From the NCBI RefSeq assembly GCF_905220365.1, contig NC_061135.1:1319501-1383500 (forward strand): a stretch of DNA of 64,000 bases, read 5' to 3'. Below, one piece after another: positions 37,001-46,476 of the stretch (positions are counted from its first letter, which is position 1; the number at the start of each line of letters is the position of its first letter). Source of the DNA: Vanessa cardui. Its lineage: Eukaryota; Arthropoda; Insecta; Lepidoptera; Nymphalidae. A program made the translations under genes and the position numbers. The notes below the pieces were generated by a model. It was given only the letters and a program-made list of their open reading frames with translations, had not been told where the DNA came from and did not search any database.

Positions 37001-39992
37001 TGTTAAATCAACATTGTTAAGAATATTTACTTATGTTTGCTTTCAATTTATATTTGCTTTCAGATCCCAGTCCAAAATGGAGACATCGATTTACACCCTG
37101 GAAACATTGTTCAAGCCTACGTGAGGACTGTAGCCAAGTTTGGCCCCATGATCGAAGTCAGATCTGGAATGAGGTAACACACATTGAATTGGCATTGTGC
37201 CGTATATGCACATAGGTATTAAAGTAAACAGTTAGTAAAGTTACATATTCTGTGACTAAAATATTTCACATCTGTGTATCTCATATTCTTTGGCCAATTG
37301 TTGCTGGGCTGATGTAGAGGATAATGAAAGACACTAACTAGTTCACGATTTATTAACTAGTTCACGATTTATTAACGAGACGGTACAATTATACATACTG
37401 TGACGCACTTGATAGACACTCCGTTTTACATATGCAATGCTTCGACTTTTACACATGATATATGCCAAAGAATATGAGATACACAGATGTGAAATATTTT
37501 AGTCATAGAATATGTAACTTTACTAACTGTTTACTTTAATACCTATGTGCATATACGGCACAACATTACAAAAACATTTGGAATATGTCAAAAATTCCTT
37601 TGTCTAACGTTACCAACATTTAACCAGGACTCAAGACCTACCAGTCTTCATCCGCATGGTTGACAAAGATACCCTATGGGACTTCAACAACGGTCTCGCG
37701 ACTCTGGTCACCACCCTCCTGCAAATGAACCTTAACGGCTACACGCTGGTGCTGCCGGACATGATCGGTGGTAATGGATACAACGCGAAACCATCCAAGG
37801 AGCTGTTCGTGAGATGGCTCCAGGCTAATGTTTTCATGCCGACTCTTCAATACTCCTTCGTTCCATGGGATCATGATGACGAGGTTTGTATTCTCCTTAA
37901 CTAAAACATTTGTTAATCACAGTTTAGTCAATACTATATGTTGGAGATTACGAATCACATTAAAAATGTAAAACTTGAAATAAAACTAGTTATAACGGAT
38001 TTGAATCGCGTATACTAATTATTTTTGACATCCCGACGTTTCAAGCACTTTACAGCGTTCGTGGTCACGGGTAGACGAAATAATATAAGCGATTCAAATC
38101 CGTTATAACTAGTTTTATTTCAATGTGTAATAATCGCGAAAATTTAAGACAACATTAAATGTAAAACTTGTTTAAACATTATCGTAGATGACAGTATCTT
38201 CTTTTCCATACCACTATTACTTAAATTTACTATCACATTGATAAGGATGATAAATACATTACTTCCTAAAAATACCAAGTAATTGCATAGAGATATCTCT
38301 CCTATTAAAGCAGTAACCTCTCCGTATCTAATATTATCGTAGGTTAATTAAACGCATCCTCATATTCTTACACCCAAATTTAATGGCAGGCGGTGGAGAT
38401 ATGCCGTCGCTACACTCAATTACACGCGGAGTTTGCTGATGATATAGCGGCTGCCATGCAGGAGTCCGTGCGCTCTGGCGCGCCCGTCAACCCGCCCATC
38501 TGGTGGCTCGACCCCACCGACCAAGACGCCCTCGCCGTCTGGGACGGTGAGATATACCCACGCTATCTATATCATGAAATACAACGGCTATTGTTATACA
38601 CAAAATTGGCACTGAACTATTTATAGTCGTTCACTGGTTTTCATGGGTCAAGTCGATGTAGACAAAGTTTTTATTTGTCTATGTTGTCTTGGGTGGATGT
38701 TTGTGGTGCCGACGTTACTTATGTTTTTCCATAACACAAATGCTTTAGTTACTTGTTATACACAAAAATTGGCACTGAACTATTTATAGTCGTTCACTGG
38801 TTTTCATGGGTCAAGTCGATGTAGACAAAGTTTTTATTTGTCTATGTTGTCTTGGGTGGATGTTTGTGGTGCCGACGTTACTTATGTTTTTCCATAACAC
38901 AAATGCTTTAGTTACTTGTTATACACAAAAATTGGCACTGAACTATTTATAGTCGTTCACTGGTTTTCATGGGTCAAGTCGATGTAGACAAAGTTTTTAT
39001 TTGTCTATGTTGTCTTGGGTGGATGTTTGTGGTGCCGACGTTACTTATGTTTTTCCATAACACAAATGCTTTAGTTACTTGTTATACACAAAAATTGGCA
39101 CTGAACTATTTATAGTCGTTCACTGGTTTTCATGGGTCAAGTCGATGTAGACAAAGTTTTTATTTGTCTATGTTGTCTTGGGTGGATGTTTGTGGTGCCG
39201 ACGTTACTTATGTTTTTCCATAACACAAATGCTTTAGTTACTTGTTATACACAAAAATTGGCACTGAACTATTTATAGTCGTTCACTGGTTTTCATGGGT
39301 CAAGTCGATGTAGACAAAGTTTTTTTTTCTATTTTGTCTTTGGTGGATGTTTATGGTGCCGACGTTACTTCTGTTTTTCCATAACACAAATGCTTTAGTT
39401 ACTTACATTGGGATCAGAGTAATGTATGTGATGTTGTCCAATATTTTAATGATTGCCCCTTGGTCAATAGAAACATTGATTTGAATGTTTGGAAAATTGA
39501 GACTCAGCTCGACGACACCTTGTCATTATTACAATAAAAAAAAAACAAATGTCAAAAGGAAAACGTAACTGTTTTTTTAATTTTGACATGAACGTAAACT
39601 ACAACGTTACATATTATATACACGAATGTTGCATATAAAACATGCATACCTATAAGTACGTACGTGTCATATTAATATCCATTAGCATTCCTTGAGGAAT
39701 ACCCCTTATAAATTTGAAATAAATCGAATTTCAGACACCTCTATCTGCGTTACTTTCGTAAAAAAGAGGAACAAAATTTGTAATACATTTCCGTTACATT
39801 ACAGAGTTCCTCCTTGGAGAGCGTATTCTCGCAGCTCCCGTTCTGGAAGAAGGCGCGGTGTCACGTGACATCTATCTCCCACGTGGACAGTGGCGGGACG
39901 GAGTTACAAATGAAATGATCGAGGGCCCCGTTTGGCTCAGGGATTACCCAGCACCTCTTGACACTCTGCCCTACTTCACTCTTGAAGACTAA
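34017..39992 (+). CDS. secreted glycoside hydrolase family 31, MYORG-like (copy A)
   Basis: Family 31 glycosidase of the MYORG branch; human MYORG is reported to be an alpha-galactosidase, but the substrate here is unknown. Exons: 34017-34041, 34864-34962, 35374-35541, 35608-36268, 36793-36985, 37064-37173, 37628-37883, 38390-38546, 39805-39992; all GT-AG and in frame, 618 aa. Signal peptide MKWLVLLAGLAVVLGAAP spans exon 1-2. The N-terminal beta domain is in exons 2-4. The barrel begins around WSTWARYSR and contains FEIDDLWEICYG and WVHPFINKDCDPW. The nucleophile is probably Asp373 (LKFDAGESSW) and the acid/base Asp431 or Asp433 (MVDKDTLW). LPDMIGGNGY follows. It ends at LPYFTLED with no hydrophobic tail, so it is probably soluble and secreted. 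First of three tandem copies. Confidence 0.9.
36420..36715. repeat. interspersed repeat in copy A intron 4
   Basis: Runs from AAACTAGCTGTGCCCCCGAC through AAAATCGGTCCAGCCGTTCC and GACTAGCCGGAACAAACAGA to ACCCTCCAATTTTATTATAT, TATAGAT. The last part recurs at 58676-58746, so it is a dispersed element; I do not assign it to a class. Confidence 0.6.
37196..37562. mobile_element. foldback element in copy A intron 6
   Basis: Arms of about 99 bp, 37196-37294 and 37464-37562, are inverted with one visible mismatch (TGTGCCGTATATGCACATAG / CTATGTGCATATACGGCACA at the ends). The loop carries a direct repeat of CTAGTTCACGATTTATTAA. No coding capacity. Confidence 0.82.
37976..38122. mobile_element. small MITE in copy A intron 7
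   Basis: Inverted ends TGAAATAAAACTAGTTATAA / TTATAACTAGTTTTATTTCA, extending about 34 bp (to GGATTTGAATCGC / GCGATTCAAATCC). The middle holds CCGACGTTTCAAGCACTTTA and CGTTCGTGGTCACGGGTAGA. Confidence 0.75.
38591..39404 (+). repeat. 163-bp tandem array, five units, in copy A intron 8
   Basis: Unit starts lie at 38591, 38753, 38916, 39079 and 39242 (periods 162, 163, 163, 163). The inner units look identical by eye; the first lacks one A and the last has a small deletion and substitutions. Each unit joins about 53 bp of intron (TTGTTATACACAAAAATTGG...) to a piece of SINE family 3 (GGGTCAAGTCGATGTAGACA... GCTTTAGTTACTT). After the last unit the SINE 3' end continues (ACATTGGGATCAGAGTAATG). Confidence 0.92.
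39405..39470 (+). repeat. SINE family 3, 3' end
   Basis: ACATTGGGATCAGAGTAATG, TATGTGATGTTGTCCAATAT: the same 3' end as the copy at 22081-22285. It closes the tandem array and shows the array's origin. Confidence 0.75.
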
Positions 39993-40127
39993 ACTATGTA
40001 GATACAACTCTACAGACCACATCAGCTCACAATAAGAGGACAAAAGCTCACAGAAAAAAACAAATTATTGTTTTATGAATGTCAGTGTTTTACGAGAGAG
40101 ATCGCATTTTTGCCAATATAAAACTAA

Positions 40128-40133
40128 AATAAA
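40128..40133 (+). terminator. candidate poly(A) signal for GH31 copy A
   Basis: AATAAA 135 bp after the stop codon of copy A. Confidence 0.5.
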
Positions 40134-40488
40134 AAAGTATTTTTGATATTATTTTTATTTAATCTTTTTATTGTTAATGATTAAATAAGATTTAAGTTTA
40201 TGTTTTTTGTTTTCCTTTATTTTATTATAAAGCTACGTTTGAGATACCTACACTAATAAGCCTTTTAAGAATGAAACTTGAATATATGGGAATAGGCTAT
40301 ATATTTTTAGGAATATGTCAAATTAATAGAATTATCAAAACGCTACGAATCTTGAGATCTAATATATTATTATCTTTTTTGATGATTTATATGTGGGCCA
40401 CCCCAGACGGTTTTGTAGAAGCTCTATAAAAATATTACGTCACTCACATCTCATCTTATCCTGTTACTACTTATGTCACAACAACATA

Positions 40489-40769
40489 ACAACAGCCTGT
40501 AAATTCCCACTGCTAGGCTAAAGGCCTCCTCTCCCTTTGAGGAGGTTTGGAACATATTCCACCACGATGTTCCAATGCGGGTTGCTGGAATACACATGTG
40601 GCCGAATTTCTATGAAATTTGTCATGCAGGTTTCCTCACGATGTTTTCCTTCACACGAAATGAATTATAAAGACAAATTAAGCACATGAAACAGCGACGC
40701 TGGCCTGGGTTCGAACTCGTAATCATCGGTTAAGATGCACGTGTACTAACCTCTGGGCCATCTCGACTA
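40489..40769 (-). repeat. tRNA-headed SINE family 1 with target duplication
   Basis: Minus-strand full-length copy. TACTACTTATGT occurs on both sides (40465-40476 and 40771-40782), a credible target-site duplication. The 3' tail lies between the left repeat and AACAGCCTGTAAATTCCC. Confidence 0.83.
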
Positions 40770-42654
40770 CTACTACTTATGTACACCACTGTTAACACAA
40801 TATATATACACACAATGTCAATTATGTAAACACATTTGTATATTACAAGGCTGCCCAAAAATGATTGTAATATTATCAGGGTTCCTTGTTCCACCAGAAC
40901 CTGAATGCCTAATAGATTTGAATATAAAGAGTATCCTTAGAATTCTTACATCATTCTGAGTAGGTTCTGCCTAACTGACCTAAAATTGTTGCTTTCACGT
41001 GCCCGTATAAGAGATTGTAAGCTGTTATGCATAATTCCGATTAGGGTTTTGGAAAGGTGTTGTGGAATATTTTTCCGTTCCTATGAAATCGCTGTTCCTT
41101 GTGTAATAAAACTATTAACACAAAATTAATTTATGTCACTATATTAATTTACCAATCAATACATATATTATTTATCCGCTTATTGTATATAATTATATCC
41201 TTTGACCCATCCACGAATGTAGCTTTCTTTTCCCCTGCCCGTTCAAAATCCACCGCCTTTTGTTTTTCTCGTGCCAGACAGTACCAGTGGCCGCACCACG
41301 CCGCGAGAGGAAGTGACGGGAGTCCCACAATACGGTGTCGATAACCGAATCAATAATTATACTAATAAATGTTATTTCAAATAAAAACGTATTTAAAAAT
41401 TAAAGCCGTACTAGATATTATTATTTCAATTCAAATTATATAAGTTTATTCGGCTCTTTTGTATGGAATTAAGATCCGAATAGCGTGGTAGCCTAGTTTT
41501 CGCTCTATCTTGCCTCCTGCAGCCGCCTACTTATTGTTCGTGTGCTTATGTTTACCCCACACACTTTATTCTTATGATTTGTTGTTTACTGCAATAAAAA
41601 AGCAATTTCGTACAGAAAGTTAAAACAATAATTATATTACAGTTATTTATTACGGGATATCTAAGTTTTTTATTATTATTCGTTGGAGCTCGAAATTCCG
41701 ACATTATCTACGAATGTCTTGTGCACGAGACTCTGATGAGAATAAGAAAAACATGGTAAACATCCCGTTATTAATAACTGTAATAATAAAAATAACCATG
41801 TTAATTTAAAATCTAATAATTCTAATGTCACGATGGGCAGATGCTCTCGTTCTGCCTGTATTGGGTCTCTTTGCACAGCCCTGTGTCTACAAGCCTTCTG
41901 TATACTCTAGATACCGTAGACTGGTTTGCATTTATGCAAGCTTTTGCGCACCAATGTCATAATTTGAGCGGCTTATATCTACACGAAGTAGTATCCATAC
42001 TTATAGTTAAGAAACTTTTTTTGAGCTTAAAAGACTAATAAATAATCAGTATTATTGGTAACAAATCGCAAAAGAACAAAAAGAAAACAAAAATATTTAA
42101 TTTCAAGCTTTACTCCCTCACGAATTTGAGACTGTGGATATATTTTATTTTTATATTTTACTGCAATTCTAGTTTTAAATTTTGTTTTTTGGAATTCTCG
42201 ACATTTTTATTGAGTTCGACCTAAAACGTTTCGATAGTAATCCTGAACGTTGATTCAATTTATTTAATTTATTATTATTATTATTTATTATTATTCAATT
42301 TATTTATCCTTTATTCAAATAAACTTTACAATAAAGTATTTTTGAGTCAATATTTCGACTCTAACACAGGAAAGCAGACTCCAACGAAAATACGCATAAA
42401 ATTAAATGGGTAGGGAGCAAAAGGATCATATTATCAATACAACTGAACAATAGGAAGTAAGTAGTTTAACTTGTGGAGGGCGGCATTACTTTGATTCTAT
42501 TTCACATAAAGACGTGTGATAATCGATGTTTGTGTAACTATCATTTTGAGTCCTCAATCTTAAATTTTTTTGCATCAATATTATCATAATAATTTATCGC
42601 AACTCATATGTCTTGAAGAATTGTACAGATTTTTTTAACTGAATTATTAAATTG
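40770..42654. other. intergenic between GH31 copies A and B (first part)
   Basis: No gene recognised. A short inverted pair (ACAGTTATTTATTACGGGAT at about 41640 and ATCCCGTTATTAATAACTGT at about 41761) marks a probable small MITE at 41629-41790. A (TTA)n stretch lies at 42260-42300. Confidence 0.45.
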
Positions 42655-42818
42655 TAGTAACTACAGGCACAGGGGACATAACATCTTAGTTCCCAACGTT
42701 GGTGGCACATTGACGATATAAGGAATAGTTAATATTTCTCACAGCTTCATTGTGTATGGATGATGGTGACCACTTACCATCGGGTAACCCATATGCTCGT
42801 CCGCCAACCTATACCATA
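42655..42818 (+). repeat. SINE-like family 2, 5'-truncated
   Basis: GTAACTACAGGCACAGGGGA, ATCTTAGTTCCCAACGTTGG, GATGGTGACCACTTACCATC, CCATATGCTCGTCCGCC. It runs directly into the foldback element that follows. Confidence 0.75.
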
Positions 42819-43418
42819 ATAAATAAAATTTAAACAAAAAGAAAAACCGACTTCAAACAAAACACTATTTTAAAACAAATGAATATGCACGAAAAAGTAA
42901 TAAAAATAATTGCGTATTCAACATATTTTTTAGAGTCTTCCTAAGTTAAATGAAATGAAAAATATTAGACTACTTAAAAGTCGATTAACGATTATATCAT
43001 GTAGTTATAACTATTGTTATATTTGGAGCCGGTGTCAGCCACGGTGCCCTTGCCCCAACAATCAAAAGAAAGAAGAGATACGAGCCCCTTGATTGATCCA
43101 GTATATTATTGTGTAAAAGGTAATTTGTAAAAAACATATTTGTTAAAGTATTCTCGTATTGTTTTTTGATAGATATACTATAGGGTTTTATTGGCTGACA
43201 CCGACTCCAAATATAACAATAATTATAACTACATGATATAATCGTTAATCGACTTTTAAGTAGTCTAATATTTTTCATTTCATTTAACTTAGGAAGACTC
43301 TAAAAAATATGTTGAACACGCAATTATTTTTATTACTTTTTCGTGCATATTCATTTGTTTTAAAATAGTGTTTTGTTTGAAGTCGGTTTTTCTTTTTGTT
43401 AAAATTTTATTTATTTTT
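42819..43418. mobile_element. large foldback element with arms over 200 bp
   Basis: Left arm 42819-43040 and right arm 43189-43418 are near-perfect inverted copies, from AATAAATAAAATTT and AACAAAAAGAAAAACCGACT at the outside to GGAGCCGGTGTCAGCC / GGCTGACACCGACTCC at the inside. The loop of about 150 bp has no coding capacity. The element could form a very long hairpin. Confidence 0.85.
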
Positions 43419-43762
43419 TGGTTTTAAGTGAAGCTGATGTTGACTAACTAATTTTTTTTAATATGGATAGATTAAGCGTTCCGTTTATATGAGTCAGAAA
43501 CTACTTCGAGGACAATTTCAAAGGAAACTTGCGAATAAAGCAAAAATAGACTTTCGAAAATGCGGATTTAATACGTCACGCGGCGTAAACTACAAGGATC
43601 CCTCGAAAGAGCTGTAATCGAACTCAGCAAAAAAACTTTGAAAAAGACCAACTATATTTCGTACATCATATGACATCACATCACATACACAAAATTTGAT
43701 TAAAGATAGTAAGAAATTCTGCCCCATATCGCACCCTAACTGCGAGGCGTATAGGAGTTCCA

Positions 43763-44014
43763 TCACTACATAGTATAAAACAAAGTCGCTTTCTCTGTCC
43801 CTATATCTTTAAATCTACGCAACGGATTTTGATGCGGTTTTTTTTAAAAGATAGTGTGATTCAAGGGGAAGGTTTGTGTATATAATACATGAAGAATATA
43901 GTAAAGAAACACTGATAATTTTAGAAGTTTGCGATGTGATGTTGTATATAAACAAATTCTGTAGTATATTTAGTATCAGTATTGCACCCGTGCGAAGCCG
44001 GGGTGGGTAGCTAG
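43763..44014 (+). mobile_element. non-autonomous Helitron-like element
   Basis: Starts TCACTACATAGTATAAAACA after an A and ends CGAAGCCGGGGTGGGTAGCTAG before a T. The body has AAATCTACGCAACGGATTTT. A second diverged copy lies at about 45920-46154. Confidence 0.65.
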
Positions 44015-44334
44015 TTGATTATAATATTCGACTATGATAATTACATAAACATAACCACATTACGGAAGGTGACTCAAATATTCAAATAACCCATAAATAA
44101 AAGATTCGACCGAGTATCGCTAACGTGCTCCTCAGAATTGTTCCGTTCCCTTCCGTTCCGTTACTTTGTCATGGATCCTGTGCTCAGAACCTTACCAAAC
44201 TTTCACCAAATTAACCTTGAAGTATATATTTTATAATAAAAAAAGAATTATCAAAATTGGTTAACGTGATTTTCAGTTATTCACCTATTTGTCGCGTATA
44301 TACGTAATGCAAATTTAAGACTTATGTCGTTTTC

Positions 44335-44530
44335 ACATGGATACCATCATCGGAAAAAAAAATAAAAAAAATGGGACCCCACGGGAAGCACTACCTTTCA
44401 AACAAAAAAAAAATATCAAAATCGGTCCACCCAGTGAAAAGTTATGAGGTAACAAAGATAATAAAAAAAAAAAAAAAAAAAAAAATACAGACGAATTGAT
44501 AACCTCCTCCTTTTGGAAGTCGGTTGAAAA
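44335..44530. repeat. repeat ending CTTTTGGAAGTCGGTT
   Basis: TGGGACCCCACGGGAAGCAC, AATCGGTCCACCCAGTGAAA, an A run, then CCTCCTCCTTTTGGAAGTCG. The start of the same sequence occurs in the other orientation at 48119-48280 (AACCGACTTCAAAAAAAGGA), so this is a dispersed family. Confidence 0.6.
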
Positions 44531-45919
44531 AACTTACTTTATTATATTTTGAAAGGCAATTAGTCGCTCGTTTTAATTGAACTATTTTAATAATATCACT
44601 TCGCCGTCAACTTTTTCAAAATGTTTCTAATAATTTTCTGTCTTTTTCCTTCACCGATTTCGATCTTTTTTCATCGTTGATTAAATTTATAAATAAGTTA
44701 CTGCGAGTTCTCATATGAGCCCTATTAATGAATAAAAAATAGTTTTGAATCAAAATAGATTTTGTGTAAACAAAAAATTAAAAAAAAGAGATACCAGCAA
44801 TTGCTTTCATTATAATAAACTGTGTACTGAAAACAATTTGGTAACTACGACAAAATTAGTATTGAATTGCATTTAATAAAACAATAACAAAATAGGTATA
44901 AGTTTAAAAGTTTTTATATAAAACCTTATTTAATATAAAGAGAAAGAGAGGAAAATGTCATCCAAAGAAGACACACGAAAGGATACTTTACTATAAGCAG
45001 TTTAAAATACAGATTTTTAATAACTGATTTAGTTGCTACTTGGTATAAAATTTTCTTAATATCCAATATAATCTACGAGGCTGTGTAAATAATAATAAAT
45101 ATATCTCAAAAAACAAACGTCTTATGATTTTCAATTCATCTTATCTATTGATTGCGTTATCAAATCTTCTTACGTATCTTGTCAACGGAAAATCGAATGT
45201 GTTTGTATTTTCCACATTACATTTTTACTCAACATTATGCAAAATATATTATTTTCAAGTACATATAATTTAAACTTGGTGAAGTAAAATTTAATTCTTA
45301 CTAAAAATAAATAAAATACATAAAGCAGATAACGATCAAAAACATTAAATATTTTACATCCCTACTGTATCACTGTGTTCGGTATTGATAAGGAATGAAT
45401 ATTCATATCATATATTTTTTAAATATTGTATAAAAAATAATATTATTTTGCCATTATGACTTCTACTGTTACAATTAATAATGATAATTAAAAAAAATCC
45501 TGCTGCTTCAGTTCTTCTCAAATCCGAGTTGTTTTTTTTCGAATCGGTGAAAGATTTTTTATGGCTTTGATTTCTGCCAAAAAGATAAAGATTATTTCGC
45601 CAGTATCACGCGAAATTTTTGACAATCAATAAGCAATTAGTGTACTGCTTCTATATTAAGCAAATATTTCAGATTTTGACTTTATACTGAGCTACGCGCA
45701 GACCTTTTGCCACTTAAAAAAATAATTAAAATTTAAGTTACGTATATGAGTATTGTATTATATGCCGTGCATATAATTATAATATGTGTAAAAAACTACA
45801 TTTTTTAGAAATTATCCTTGTTATCTCGTAGGTTAATTATAAGATTGTGAAAATCGTCAGTTTGAGTACTCGTTAGCAAATGCTACTGATGCTGTAACAA
45901 TAATAATAATGACACATTC
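44531..45919. other. intergenic, no feature recognised
   Basis: Very AT-rich sequence with no supported gene or repeat. Confidence 0.5.
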
Positions 45920-46154
45920 CATATAAACAAAGTCGCTTACCGCTGTCTGTCCCTATGTATGCTTAGATCTTTAAAATTACGCAACGGATTTTGATACGGT
46001 TTTTTTAAAGATAGATTGATTCAAGAGTAAGGTTCATAAGTAACATGCACAATATAGTATAGGATGACTGAAAAACTGTGAACACTGTAACACAGTCTGC
46101 AGTATATTTAGTATCAACATTGCAACCGTGCGATGCCGGGGCGTGTCGCTTGTA
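45920..46154 (+). mobile_element. diverged Helitron-like copy
   Basis: Same family as 43763-44014: AAACAAAGTCGCTTACCGC, ACGCAACGGATTTTGATACG, CGTGCGATGCCGGGGCGTGT. The terminal CTAG is lost. Confidence 0.55.
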
Positions 46155-46366
46155 TGTACATAAAATACAAATCAAACAAAATATAACACATTCCGATTTA
46201 AATTATAACCTAAACAGTGATTAATGAAAACATATCTGTCAATTTGTCAAACTTATGGTCCACCTAAATTACTGAAACTGTATAGTTGTAAAGGATTATT
46301 TAATAAAAAAACAAATCGGTATTTATTTTTTTAAAATAGCTTTATATGCAAAACGAATAATGGCGG

Positions 46367-46450
46367 TTATCTAAACATGAAAAATCTCGAGATTCCGATA
46401 ACGAATGAAACAATTGGGTAATTCTGATATTGTCACAAGGTAATGGATAA
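46367..46450 (+). promoter_or_regulatory. GATA motifs upstream of GH31 copy B
   Basis: TTATCT (46367-46372), CGATAA (46396-46401) and GGATAA (46445-46450) lie within 110 bases of the ATG. GATTCTGAG (46459-46467) also occurs upstream of copy A (33891-33899). Confidence 0.4.
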
Positions 46451-46476
46451 CAGTCGCTGATTCTGAGTGATCTGTG

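Noticed and set aside
38591..39404. CRISPR-like array
   Set aside because: Direct repeats of 163 bp with no spacers, in a eukaryotic intron, clearly derived from a SINE.
42997..43278. 93-codon minus-strand frame
   Set aside because: Lies across the foldback element; its sequence is dictated by the inverted arms.
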